A DNA stretch of 47,697 nt from Sphingomonadales bacterium 63-6 (GTDB taxonomy: Bacteria; Pseudomonadota; Alphaproteobacteria; Sphingomonadales; Sphingomonadaceae), in the NCBI GenBank assembly GCA_001898545.1, contig MKUB01000145.1, positions 1-47,697 on the forward strand, given 5' to 3'. Position numbers and translations under genes: made by a program. The notes under the pieces were generated by a model, which was not told the origin of the DNA, made no database searches, and saw only the letters and a list, made by a program, of their open reading frames with translations. This document shows positions 1 through 7,974 of this stretch, in pieces; position 1 is the first letter of the stretch; every line of letters starts with the position of its first letter.

Positions 1-443
1 CCCTGATCGCCGCCGATCGTTCCGGCGAGCGGCTCCAGAACGTCGCGGTTGACCAGTTCGCGGATGATATCGCCCGCCTTGGGAGACGAGGCCGAGCGCA
101 GCATGATGACGAACATCTCCATGCGATGATGGCGATCGGCGTCATCGTCTTCGGCGACGAGTTGCGCCAGAAAACCGGGCAATTCGTCGATGCTTTTGGG
201 CTCGCGGAACAAATGGGGCTTTGCTTCGTCGCTGACGACTTCGCGGAACAGGCCTTCCTTGCCGCCGAAATAGCGGCTGATCAGCGCGACATCGACCCCG
301 GCATCGCCCGCAATGTCGCGCAGTCCGACATTCTCATACGCCTCACGCAGAAAGCGTTGGTGCGCGGCCGCCAATATAGACGCGCGGGTTGCAACGGCAT
401 CGCGCCGTTTGATGGTTGAGGTCCTCTCCATTTTTCCGTCCAT
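1..443 (-). CDS. TetR/AcrR-family transcriptional regulator (partial, 3' end outside window)
   Basis: Reading the minus strand from ATG at 443 (or in-frame ATG at 431) gives an uninterrupted frame to the window edge, so the C-terminus is missing. The N-terminal part is a typical TetR DNA-binding domain: an ATRASILAAA helix, a VGLRDIAGDAGVDVALISRYF helix-turn-helix, and the GGKEGLFREV helix that follows the recognition helix. The remaining visible residues would begin the ligand-binding domain. It is divergent from the quinohemoprotein dehydrogenase gene, so it may control that gene and itself through the palindrome at 463-476. The ligand is unknown. Family assignment is secure; the regulatory target is inferred from position. 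Confidence 0.88.
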   Translation of the reverse strand, partial: MDGKMERTSTIKRRDAVATRASILAAAHQRFLREAYENVGLRDIAGDAGVDVALISRYFGGKEGLFREVVSDEAKPHLFREPKSIDELPGFLAQLVAEDDDADRHHRMEMFVIMLRSASSPKAGDIIRELVNRDVLEPLAGTIGGDQ

Positions 444-462
444 AATGGTGAATGAGAATAAA

Positions 463-476
463 TCAACAACTGTTGA
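463..476. promoter_or_regulatory. Candidate TetR operator palindrome
   Basis: TCAACA-AC-TGTTGA is a perfect 6-2-6 inverted repeat in the intergenic space between the divergent TetR-type gene (start 443) and the dehydrogenase (start 578). A related half-site, AGTTGAC, occurs near 497-503. Size and place fit a TetR-family operator. No binding data exist and the promoters are not clear. Confidence 0.5.
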
Positions 477-577
477 CTTACGATGAACGGCCCACTAGTT
501 GACAGCGACCGTCATCGCGCAACTTCCCCCCTCCCTGTGGCGCGATGGCGGAACGCTTCAACAGAAAAGACAAGATC

Positions 578-2791
578 ATGCAAAAGCGCTTTCTCCTCGC
601 GCCCGTCCTGTGCCTTTCGCTCGCGCTGGCCGCCTGTTCGGGCGGGTTCGACCCGTCGGATATCGACACTTCCGTCTATGGGGCGGGGGACAATTGGGAC
701 AATCCCGGCGGCGACTGGGCGGAAAGCCATTTCTCGCGCCTGGGGGACATCACCAAGCAGAATGCGGGCCAGCTGGGCCTTGCCTGGGAATATGACCTCG
801 GCACGGCGCGGGTGCAGGAAGCGACGCCGGTGGTGATCGACGGGGTGATGTACACTTCGGGCAATCTCGGCCGGGTCTATGCCCTCAATGCGGCGACGGG
901 CGAGCAGCTGTGGACCTTCGATCCCGGCGTGGACATGCAGGCCAATCGCTATGCCTGCTGCGATCAGGCCAATCGCGGCGTGGCCGTGGCGGATGGCAAG
1001 GTCTTCGTCGGCTCGCTCGACGGGCATTTGTTCGCGCTGGATGCCAAGACCGGCAAGGTCGCCTGGCGCAAGGATACTATCGCGGACCGTTCGCGCGGCT
1101 ACACCATCACCGGTGCGCCCGAAGTGGCGGGGGACGTGGTGGTGATCGGCAATGCCGGCGCGGAATACGATACGCGCGGCTATGTCACTGCCTATGATGT
1201 GAAGACCGGCAAGGAAGCCTGGCGTTTTTACACTATCCCGCACGATCCGGCTGACGGCCCGCAGGAAAGCAAGGCGCTGGAAGCGGCGCTCAAGACCTGG
1301 GACGCCAAGAGCCGCTGGGACATTGGCGGCGGCGGCACGGTGTGGGATGCCATCACCTATGACCCGGCCTATGATCAGGTGATCATCGGGGTGGGCAATG
1401 GCGGGCCCTATCCGCTCAAGACTCGTTCGCCCAGCGGCGGGGACAATCTCTATCTCGATTCGCTCGTCGCGCTGGATCGCAAGACCGGCGAGATGAAGTG
1501 GCATTATCAGGAAACCCCGCAGGACAGCTGGGACCTGACCGCAACCCAGCCGATGATGCTGGCCGAGCTGGAAGTGGGCGGCGAAAAGCGCCCCGTGGTG
1601 ATGCACACGCCCAAGAACGGCTTCTTCTATGTGCTGGACCGCGAAACCGGCAAGCCGCTGGCGGCCAATGCGCTGGTGCGCACAAGCTGGGCGGACAAGG
1701 TCGATCTCAAGACGGGCAAGGCCCATCTGACGCCGGAATTCAGCGATTACAGCACGGGACCCAAGATCGTGTTCCCCGCCTCCAGCGGGGCGCGCAACTG
1801 GCACCCGGCAGCCTTCGATCCGACGCGGAACCTCTATTTCGCTTCGGTGGTGGATATGGGGAACCTGATGTTCATCCCGCCGGGCCAGGAAAACCCGGCG
1901 CGCCGGAAGCAGAACCTCAACGCCTCGGCCGCGCTGATCTTCACGCCCGATCTGCAGGCCGCCATGCCCACTCTGCCCCCGCCGATCCGGCAGGCAGTGG
2001 AGAAGCTGCCGCAATGGCAATGGGTGAAGGACAAGCCCTTCAGCTCCGAAATCCGCGCCATCGATCCGCTGACCGGCAAGACCAGGTGGAAGGCCGACCG
2101 CGAAGGCTGGCAGGACCGTTCGGGCGTGCTCGCCACTCAGTCCGGCCTCGTCATCTACGGTACGCTTTCGGGCAAGCTGGTGGTGCGCGATGCCGATAAT
2201 GGCAAGCTGCTCGCCTCCATCGACACCGGCAGTTCGATCCTTGCCGCGCCGATGACCTACAAGGTGGACGGCGTGCAATATATTGCGGTGCAGACCGGCT
2301 GGGGCGGCGGTGGCTGGGGCTTCGTGCCTTCCTATTCGGCGGCCTATGCCAAGGGCAACGCCAACCGCCTGCTGGTGTTCAAGCTGGGCGGCGGCAAGGT
2401 GCCGGTCCCGGCGGACCTTCTGGCGCTGGAACCGGCGGTGGCTCCGCCCGCGCAATTGCCCGGCGCCACGCCGGAGATGATCGCGCTGGGTTCGGCCCTG
2501 TTCACCGAGAATTGCTCGATCTGCCATTCGAACCAGCCGCGCGCGCCGCTGCCGGACCTGCGCCGCATGGCGCCGGGCACGCATGACGTGTTCGAAGACA
2601 TCGTGCTCAAGGGGCTGTTGCAGCCCAATGGCATGCCGCGCTGGGACGATGTCCTTTCGCCCGATCAGGCGCAGGCGATCCACGCCTTCCTGATCGACGA
2701 ACAGGGCAAGCTGCGCGCGCGCGAACTGAAGCTGCAGGCGGCGGGCAAGCCGCTCGATTCACGCAGCCTCACCATTTTGTCGAGTTTTTAG
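578..2791 (+). CDS. PQQ-dependent quinohemoprotein alcohol dehydrogenase, predicted lipoprotein
   Basis: Predicted periplasmic enzyme that oxidises alcohols with PQQ and passes electrons to a covalently bound heme c. The start at 578 is chosen because it opens a clean signal sequence ending in a lipobox (LALAAC, Cys at residue 20); an upstream in-frame ATG at 545 would add 11 polar residues. The body has repeated beta-propeller blades with tryptophan-docking-like motifs (ALNAATGEQLW, ALDAKTGKVAW). The adjacent cysteines at about residues 127-128 (ACCDQ) are the vicinal disulfide of quinoprotein dehydrogenases. A C-terminal cytochrome domain carries CSICH at about 646-650, with a possible Met ligand in NGMPRW near 686. 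The length, 737 residues, fits the family. The lipid anchor is less usual than free periplasmic forms. The aldehyde product could feed the ALDH gene downstream. The substrate is not known. Confidence 0.92.
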   Translation: MQKRFLLAPVLCLSLALAACSGGFDPSDIDTSVYGAGDNWDNPGGDWAESHFSRLGDITKQNAGQLGLAWEYDLGTARVQEATPVVIDGVMYTSGNLGRVYALNAATGEQLWTFDPGVDMQANRYACCDQANRGVAVADGKVFVGSLDGHLFALDAKTGKVAWRKDTIADRSRGYTITGAPEVAGDVVVIGNAGAEYDTRGYVTAYDVKTGKEAWRFYTIPHDPADGPQESKALEAALKTWDAKSRWDIGGGGTVWDAITYDPAYDQVIIGVGNGGPYPLKTRSPSGGDNLYLDSLVALDRKTGEMKWHYQETPQDSWDLTATQPMMLAELEVGGEKRPVVMHTPKNGFFYVLDRETGKPLAANALVRTSWADKVDLKTGKAHLTPEFSDYSTGPKIVFPASSGARNWHPAAFDPTRNLYFASVVDMGNLMFIPPGQENPARRKQNLNASAALIFTPDLQAAMPTLPPPIRQAVEKLPQWQWVKDKPFSSEIRAIDPLTGKTRWKADREGWQDRSGVLATQSGLVIYGTLSGKLVVRDADNGKLLASIDTGSSILAAPMTYKVDGVQYIAVQTGWGGGGWGFVPSYSAAYAKGNANRLLVFKLGGGKVPVPADLLALEPAVAPPAQLPGATPEMIALGSALFTENCSICHSNQPRAPLPDLRRMAPGTHDVFEDIVLKGLLQPNGMPRWDDVLSPDQAQAIHAFLIDEQGKLRARELKLQAAGKPLDSRSLTILSSF

Positions 2792-2794
2792 GCC

Positions 2795-3050
2795 GTGAAC
2801 TCATGAATTCCGCCCACGAGGCATCCAAATGGCGAACATATCGGGCCGAAAGGCGCGCCGTGACGGCTTGCTGCCATCGCAAGCGCCTTTCGGTTCGAGA
2901 TGGAAGCCATTTGGATGTCCCGCAGGGATTTGACCAAAATGGCCCGGCGCAGCGTCGGAGAGGCTGGAAATATGGACATATTCCTGCGCCTCCCCTCCTC
3001 GCGCTGAGCCATTTTGCCTCAAACCTCGTGGGTGGCATTCATGAGTTTAC
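2795..3050. repeat. 256-bp nested palindromic intergenic element
   Basis: The gap between the dehydrogenase and ALDH genes is filled by an element bounded by an imperfect 27-bp inverted repeat (2795-2821 against 3024-3050, 24 of 27 matching). Inside are two further hairpins. The first pairs CATCCAAATGGC at 2822-2833 with its exact complement at 2906-2917, and nested within it CCGAAAGGCGC at 2846-2856 with 2883-2893. The second pairs CAAAATGGC at 2935-2943 with 3008-3016. No credible coding frame is seen. The layout resembles a MITE-like or cruciform-forming repeat; it could also act as a transcription barrier or mRNA structure between the two genes. Confidence 0.75.
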
Positions 3051-3097
3051 GACCTAAGTATTATCCGTTTCAACGAATCCCGTGACTGGAGAGAGAA

Positions 3098-4567
3098 ATG
3101 ACCCCTGAAGGTGTAAATGTCCGCCATCCCGACAAGCTGTTCATCGGCGGGGAGTGGGTTGCCGCGACCTCCGGCCGGATGATCGAGATCGTCAATCCGA
3201 ATAGCGAGGAAGTGGTCGCCCGCGTTGCCGAAGCCGGCAATGAGGATATGGACCGCGCCGTCGCCGCCGCGCGCGATGCCTTCGACAATGGCCCCTGGCC
3301 TACCACTTCGCCGGCGGAACGCGGCGCCATGCTCAACCGCATGATCGACCTTTTGGAACCGCGCATCCCCGAACTCGCAGCTGCCTGGACCGCGCAGGTC
3401 GGCGGCCTCGCCAGCTTCGCGCCTGCCATGCATGGCGGTGCCCTGGCCGGTCTTCGCGGCATTGCTGCGCTGGGCGAGGGTTTCGAATGGGTCAGCAAGG
3501 CCAAGGGTCAGGTGGTGGACACCGTGATCCTCTCGCGCGAGCCGGTGGGCGTCGTCGCGGGCATCGCGCCTTGGAATGCGCCCTTCGGCATCATGGCGAA
3601 CAAGGTGTTCTATTCGCTGATCGCGGGCTGCACCATTGTGATGAAGCCTTCGCCGGAAACCCCGCTGGAAGCCTATATCATCGCCGAGGCAGCGGAAGCC
3701 GCCGGTCTTCCGGCAGGTGTGGTCAACCTCGTGCCTTCCGAACGGGAAGCGGCGGATCACCTCGTCCATAACCCCGGCATCGACAAGGTCAGCTTCACCG
3801 GCTCCACTGCCGCGGGCAAGCGCATCGCGGAAGTCTGCGGCAGCCGCATCGCGCGCTGCTCGCTCGAACTGGGCGGCAAGTCCGCCGCCATCGTGCGTGA
3901 CGATTTCCCGATCGATGCCGCCGCCGCGATCCTGGGCAACACCATCACCGTGATGAGCGGGCAGGTCTGCGCCATGCTGAGCCGCGCCATCGTCACCAAG
4001 GACCGGCATGACGAACTGGCCGAGGCCATCGCCAAGGTCATGCAGGGCGTGAAGATCGGCAATAGCGACGATCCGGAAACCCAGCTCGGCCCGCTCGCCA
4101 TGAAGCGCCAGCTCGAACGCGTCGAAATGTATATCGAGGAAGGCAAGAAGAGCGCCGACCTCGTGACCGGCGGCGGCCGCCCGGCCCATATGAACAAGGG
4201 CTATTTCATCGAGCCGACCCTGTTCGCCAATGTCGATAACAAGAGCCGCATTGCGCAGGAGGAAATCTTCGGCCCGGTCCTGTGCCTGATTCCGGCAGAG
4301 GACGAGGAAGATGCGATCCGTATCGCCAACGAGAGCAATTACGGCCTCAACGGCTCGGTTCTCACCACCGATGCGCAGGCGGCCTATGATATTTCGCGGC
4401 GGATTCGCACCGGCGTGATGGGCCAGAATGGCATGCGCATGGAATTCGGCGCGCCCTTCGGCGGCTTCAAGCAGTCCGGTATCGGGCGTGAAGGCGGGCC
4501 GGAAGGTCTGTGGCCCTATGTGGAAACCAAGACCATCCTGCTTGACGCGGCGCCCGCAACGCTCTGA
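3098..4567 (+). CDS. NAD(P)+-dependent aldehyde dehydrogenase
   Basis: Cytoplasmic enzyme of the ALDH superfamily, oxidising an aldehyde to the carboxylate. Its 489 residues match the family. Visible signature residues are PWNAP (Asn160), the Rossmann Lys in VMKPS (about 183), FTGST at 233-237, the general-base Glu in LELGGKS (258) and the catalytic Cys in SGQVCAM (291), with EEIFGPV and FGGFKQSGIGRE later. The start is supported by GGAGAGAGAA just upstream. It follows the quinohemoprotein dehydrogenase, so a two-step alcohol-aldehyde-acid route is likely, although a 256-bp repeat separates the genes and they may not be one transcript. The substrate cannot be assigned. Confidence 0.93.
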   Translation: MTPEGVNVRHPDKLFIGGEWVAATSGRMIEIVNPNSEEVVARVAEAGNEDMDRAVAAARDAFDNGPWPTTSPAERGAMLNRMIDLLEPRIPELAAAWTAQVGGLASFAPAMHGGALAGLRGIAALGEGFEWVSKAKGQVVDTVILSREPVGVVAGIAPWNAPFGIMANKVFYSLIAGCTIVMKPSPETPLEAYIIAEAAEAAGLPAGVVNLVPSEREAADHLVHNPGIDKVSFTGSTAAGKRIAEVCGSRIARCSLELGGKSAAIVRDDFPIDAAAAILGNTITVMSGQVCAMLSRAIVTKDRHDELAEAIAKVMQGVKIGNSDDPETQLGPLAMKRQLERVEMYIEEGKKSADLVTGGGRPAHMNKGYFIEPTLFANVDNKSRIAQEEIFGPVLCLIPAEDEEDAIRIANESNYGLNGSVLTTDAQAAYDISRRIRTGVMGQNGMRMEFGAPFGGFKQSGIGREGGPEGLWPYVETKTILLDAAPATL

Positions 4568-4581
4568 AACCAAGGCATGAC

Positions 4582-4612
4582 GGACGGCGCCTGCTTCGGC
4601 AGTGCGCCGTCC
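4582..4612. terminator. Strong hairpin with TTCG loop after ALDH gene
   Basis: GGACGGCGC followed by CTGC-TTCG-GCAG, one unpaired T and GCGCCGTCC forms an almost perfect 13-bp stem capped by a stable TTCG tetraloop, 15 bases after the ALDH stop. No T-run follows, so it may be a weak terminator, an mRNA 3'-end stabiliser or an attenuator before the gene at 4644. Confidence 0.6.
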
Positions 4613-4643
4613 CTCTACCCGTTTCCGGCGGACAGGAGAGACC

Positions 4644-5066
4644 ATGCCGATTTTCGTGATTACTTTCGACGCGCCCAATGTGCCGGGCAAGCAGCACGAC
4701 TACACGCCCTTCGCCAATGAATTGGCCGGGCAGAAGTGCCTGCAGATCCAGAGTGGGACTTTCCTGGGCAGCTTCAAAAACACTGCCACGCAGGTCCACA
4801 ACCACTTCCGCAAGTTCCTGCACAATGCGGATAGCCTGCTGGTGAACGAAATGGTCCAGCATTACGCCTATTCCGGCAAGGCGAAGAACATCGCCAAATG
4901 GCTGGAGCTCAATCCGCCGGCCAAGCTGTCTTCGACACAGGACGCCCCTGCTGCCGAGCCTGCCGCGACAATGGCCGATGCCGAAGCGAGCAAGCCCGCC
5001 GCCAAGCCTGCGGCGAAGAAGCCCGCCAAGGCCGCTCCTGCCAAGGCCAAAGCCAAGGCGCACTGA
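4644..5066 (+). CDS. Small Cas2/SinR-like protein with Ala/Lys/Pro-rich tail
   Basis: 140 residues, start chosen at 4644 because GGACAGGAGAG lies just upstream; the longer frame has no ribosome site. The first ~95 residues (MPIFVITFDAP, GTFLGSFKNTATQVHNHF, LHNADSLLVNEM) resemble the SinR/Cas2-like fold: a beta strand opening with VIxxD, then a middle strand, a helix, and the HxNDSLLV-type strand. The last ~45 residues are a low-complexity tail of Ala, Lys and Pro, typical of disordered nucleic-acid-binding extensions. No cas genes or CRISPR repeats are near. The gene follows the ALDH gene in the same direction behind a hairpin. The function is unknown; the fold is proposed from motif resemblance only. 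Confidence 0.7.
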   Translation: MPIFVITFDAPNVPGKQHDYTPFANELAGQKCLQIQSGTFLGSFKNTATQVHNHFRKFLHNADSLLVNEMVQHYAYSGKAKNIAKWLELNPPAKLSSTQDAPAAEPAATMADAEASKPAAKPAAKKPAKAAPAKAKAKAH

Positions 5067-5083
5067 GCTCGCCTGCGGGATAG

Positions 5084-5112
5084 CGCCATCGCGAGGCTCC
5101 CTCGCGATGGCG
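5084..5112. terminator. Bidirectional hairpin terminator
   Basis: CGCCATCGCGAG (5084-5095), a five-base loop and the exact complement (5101-5112) lie between the convergent genes ending at 5066 (+) and 5120 (-). The 12-bp perfect stem suits a shared transcription terminator. Confidence 0.65.
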
Positions 5113-5119
5113 GCCCTTC

Positions 5120-5665
5120 TCAGAGTTTCTTGTCGTTGGGATCGATGCGGGGATCGCTCTTCAGCATCGGGTCCCAATGTTCGGCGACCTTGCCGTTCTC
5201 GATCCGGTAGAGGTCGAACCAGGTCGAATAATAGGTTTCGCCCTTCGCATCCTTTTCCGGGCGCACGAAGGAGGTCATCACGTAATTGCCTTCCGCGATC
5301 AGCTGGATCAGCGGCAGTTCCAGCTTCTCCTTGATTTCCCGTTCAGGGCGGGTGGAGCGGACATATTCGATCAGCCCGTCCAGCCCCTGCGCGGCATTGG
5401 GATTATGCTGGACATAGTTTTCCGTGACGAATTCATGCGCGCGGCCGGCAAGGCCCGCCTGCAGCACAATGCGATACATGTCATAGACCAGCCGCTTGTT
5501 CGCGGCGAGCTGGGGATCGTCACTGGCAAGCAGTGTTGCGTGGTCTTCCGCCACGACTGGTCCTACGGCATTCATGGGCTGTGCTTTCTCCTCTGCCGCG
5601 AGCGTATTATGAGACGCCGTCAGCACCAGAGCAGCTGCCGCCTGCATGATGAAAGCCTTACGCAT
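5120..5665 (-). CDS. SnoaL-like (NTF2-fold) protein with signal peptide
   Basis: 181 residues, beginning with an N-terminal export signal (MRKAFIMQAAAALVLTASHNTLA, cleavage after LAA likely). The mature part has the SnoaL/NTF2-like pattern: VYDMYRIVL helix, FVTENYVQHNPNAAQGLDGLIEYV, then beta strands ending WFDLYRIENGKVAEHWD. YVQHNP and KVAEHWD are hallmark stretches of the SnoaL-like polyketide-cyclase group, here predicted to be periplasmic. The start at 5665 has GGGAGAATGCG upstream. It is divergent from the TonB receptor gene. Members of this fold act as cyclases, isomerases, dehydratases or simple binders, so the reaction is not predictable. Confidence 0.82.
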   Translation of the reverse strand: MRKAFIMQAAAALVLTASHNTLAAEEKAQPMNAVGPVVAEDHATLLASDDPQLAANKRLVYDMYRIVLQAGLAGRAHEFVTENYVQHNPNAAQGLDGLIEYVRSTRPEREIKEKLELPLIQLIAEGNYVMTSFVRPEKDAKGETYYSTWFDLYRIENGKVAEHWDPMLKSDPRIDPNDKKL

Positions 5666-5773
5666 CGCATTCTCCCTTGTTCTGGTAACTCCCTGCCAGA
5701 GGTGGGGTGACGCGGCAAGATTCAGACGCTACAGGGGGCCACGATTGACTTTGTCCGAAATGGAAGGCCGATA

Positions 5774-7801
5774 ATGAAAATGAGGATTTGCCTGCTCGCC
5801 GGCGCTGCCGTCGCCGCCCTTTCCACGCCTGCTTTTGCGCAGGACAATGCGGCGCAGGACGTGGTCTATGACAGCGAGGCGATCATCGTCACCGGCCACG
5901 GGCTGGAAGCGACGCCGTCCACCATCGCCTATTCCACCGTGGTGGTGGATCAGGCGCAATTGACCTCCACCGCATCGGGCCGGATCGAAGATGCGCTGTC
6001 CAACGTCGCGGGCTTCCAGCAATTCCGCCGGTCGGACAGCCGCTCGTCCAATCCCACGGCTCAGGGAGTGACCCTGCGCGCTTTGGGCGGCAATGCCAGC
6101 AGCCGCGCCCTGGTGCTGCTGGACGGCGTGCCGATGCTCGATCCCTTCTTCGGCCATGTGCCGCTTTCCGCCCTGTCGCCCAACCAGCTGGAGATGATCC
6201 GCGTGACGCGCGGCGGCGGTTCGGGCCCCTTCGGCGCGGGTGCGCTGGCGGGCACGGTCGAGCTGGAAGGGATCGATGCGAGCGATCTCGGCCTCGTCCG
6301 CGCCGAAGCGCTGGTGAACGATCGCGGTGATACGGAAGTGGAAGGCAGCCTGGCGCCGGAATGGGGCAGCGGCTTGGCGGTTGTCAGCGGGCGGTGGGAC
6401 CGGGGCGATGGCTTCTGGACCACGCCGAAGGATCAGCGCGTTCCGGCCTCGGTTCCGGCTTCCTATGAAAGCTGGTCGGCCAATGCGCGGGTGGTGCAGC
6501 AGATCAATCCCGATATCAGCCTGCAAATTCGCGGCCTCGCTTTCGAGGATAACCGCACTTTTCGCTTCGCCGGGGCTGACAATGCCACCAAGGGGCAGGA
6601 CATCTCCGTGCGGCTGGTCGGCCGGGGCGAATGGCAGTTCGATGTGCTGGGCTATGGCCAGTGGCGCAATTTCTCGAACGTCGTGATTTCCTCCAGCACC
6701 TACAAGAAGACGCTCGATCAGGCCGATACGCCTGCCAGCGGCTTCGGCGCCAAGCTGGAAGTGCGCCCGCCCGTGGGCGGCGGCCACACCTTGCGGATCG
6801 GCGCGGATTTCCGCCAGTCGGATGGCGATCTTTCGGAATACCGCTATCTCGCCAGCGGTGCCGGCAACGGCAGCCGCTATGCCGGTGGCACCAATTCCGA
6901 TCTCGGCCTGTTCGTGGAAGACGATTACACGCTCGGTCCCATCCTGGTCACCGGCGGCGTGCGTGCTGACCGCTGGAGCATCCGCGACGGCTACCACCGC
7001 AATCTCAATGCGACGGGCGGCGTGATCGAGGATTCGGCCTATGCCGACCGTTCGGGTTGGGACTTCTCCTGGCGTGTGGGCGCCACGGCCGATCTGGCAC
7101 GCGGAGTGCGTGCCCGCGCCGCCGCCTATACCGGGCTGCGCCTGCCCACGCTGAACGAGCTGTACCGGCCCTTCGTGGTCTTCCCCGTCACCACCTATGC
7201 CAATGCCGACCTCAAGAACGAGCGGCTGGAAGGCTATGAAGTGGGGCTGGATGCGACGGCGGCCAAGGGCGTCGATTTCTCGCTCACCCTGTTCACCAAT
7301 CGGGTGGAGAACGCCATCGCCAATGTGACGCTGAGCGGCACGGACCGGCAGCGCCAGAATGTCGATGCGGTGAAGTCCACCGGTGTGGAGCTTGCCGCCA
7401 CGCTGGGCAGCGGCCCGGTCAGGTTCCAGGGCACGCTGGCCTATACCGATGCCAAGATGAAGGGCAGCGGCGTTTCCGCCGCGCTGAACGGCAATCGTCC
7501 GGCGCAGACCCCAGACTTCGCGGCGAGCGCGACGGTCAGCTGGGAGCCGAAGAAGGATTGGCGCATCGCGGCCACGCTGCGTTACGTGGCCGACCAGTTC
7601 GAGGGCGATGACGAGACGGACGTCCTGCCCGCTGCAACCACGGTCGACCTGTTCGCGCAGGTGCCGGTGGTCGAGAAGTTCAGCCTCGTAATGCGGGTGG
7701 AAAACCTGTTCGACGAAAAGATCGTCACTCGCAATCAGGCCGGATCGATCGACTATGGCGCGCCGCTGACCTTGTGGGGCGGGGTGCGCTACGGCTTCTA
7801 G
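5774..7801 (+). CDS. TonB-dependent outer-membrane receptor
   Basis: 675 residues with a signal peptide (ends STPAFAQ), a TonB-box-like stretch (EAIIVTG, about residues 36-42), a plug domain (RIEDALSNVAGFQQF, GVTLRALGGNASSRALVLLDGVPM, LEMIRVTRGGGSGPFGAGALAGTVEL) and a long beta-barrel rich in alternating aromatic residues ending in Phe (GGVRYGF). GGAAGG upstream supports the start. It should import a scarce or large substrate across the outer membrane using TonB energy. In sphingomonads such receptors often sit in catabolic clusters, and the adjoining oxidoreductases suggest an organic substrate rather than a siderophore; that is inference. Confidence 0.93.
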   Translation: MKMRICLLAGAAVAALSTPAFAQDNAAQDVVYDSEAIIVTGHGLEATPSTIAYSTVVVDQAQLTSTASGRIEDALSNVAGFQQFRRSDSRSSNPTAQGVTLRALGGNASSRALVLLDGVPMLDPFFGHVPLSALSPNQLEMIRVTRGGGSGPFGAGALAGTVELEGIDASDLGLVRAEALVNDRGDTEVEGSLAPEWGSGLAVVSGRWDRGDGFWTTPKDQRVPASVPASYESWSANARVVQQINPDISLQIRGLAFEDNRTFRFAGADNATKGQDISVRLVGRGEWQFDVLGYGQWRNFSNVVISSSTYKKTLDQADTPASGFGAKLEVRPPVGGGHTLRIGADFRQSDGDLSEYRYLASGAGNGSRYAGGTNSDLGLFVEDDYTLGPILVTGGVRADRWSIRDGYHRNLNATGGVIEDSAYADRSGWDFSWRVGATADLARGVRARAAAYTGLRLPTLNELYRPFVVFPVTTYANADLKNERLEGYEVGLDATAAKGVDFSLTLFTNRVENAIANVTLSGTDRQRQNVDAVKSTGVELAATLGSGPVRFQGTLAYTDAKMKGSGVSAALNGNRPAQTPDFAASATVSWEPKKDWRIAATLRYVADQFEGDDETDVLPAATTVDLFAQVPVVEKFSLVMRVENLFDEKIVTRNQAGSIDYGAPLTLWGGVRYGF

Positions 7802-7831
7802 GCCCAATCGACATTCAGCCCATGTCGGCCT

Positions 7832-7913
7832 GCAAATGGCGGTTCTCCGCGCTTCCGGTGCTCACGCACTATAAGTGCGCTGCGCTCCGGGTCACGGAAA
7901 ACCACCATTTTGT
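7832..7913. repeat. Long imperfect hairpin between convergent genes
   Basis: An ~39-base left arm starting GCAAATGGCGGTT and a matching right arm ending AACCACCATTTTGT surround the centre GCAC-TATAA-GTGC. It lies between the stops of the TonB receptor (7801) and the FAD monooxygenase (7975) and probably ends transcription from both sides. The outer CAAATGGC / CCATTTTG motif is shared with the palindromic element at 2795-3050, suggesting a repeat family. Confidence 0.65.
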
Positions 7914-7974
7914 CCTTTGGACAGCTTCGCTTCCGGCTCGACCTGAACTAAATGTCGAGCGGCCGTGCCCGGTT

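Noticed and set aside
512..2683. 723-codon open frame on the strand opposite the quinohemoprotein dehydrogenase gene
   Set aside because: High-GC coding DNA often leaves the antisense frame open; the Arg/His/Gly-rich product has no motif and the sense frame has clear family motifs.
3047..4690. 547-codon frame opposite the ALDH gene
   Set aside because: Antisense shadow with no ribosome site and biased His/Gly/Arg composition.
5729..7807. 692-codon frame opposite the TonB receptor gene
   Set aside because: Antisense shadow; the plus-strand frame has signal peptide, plug and barrel.
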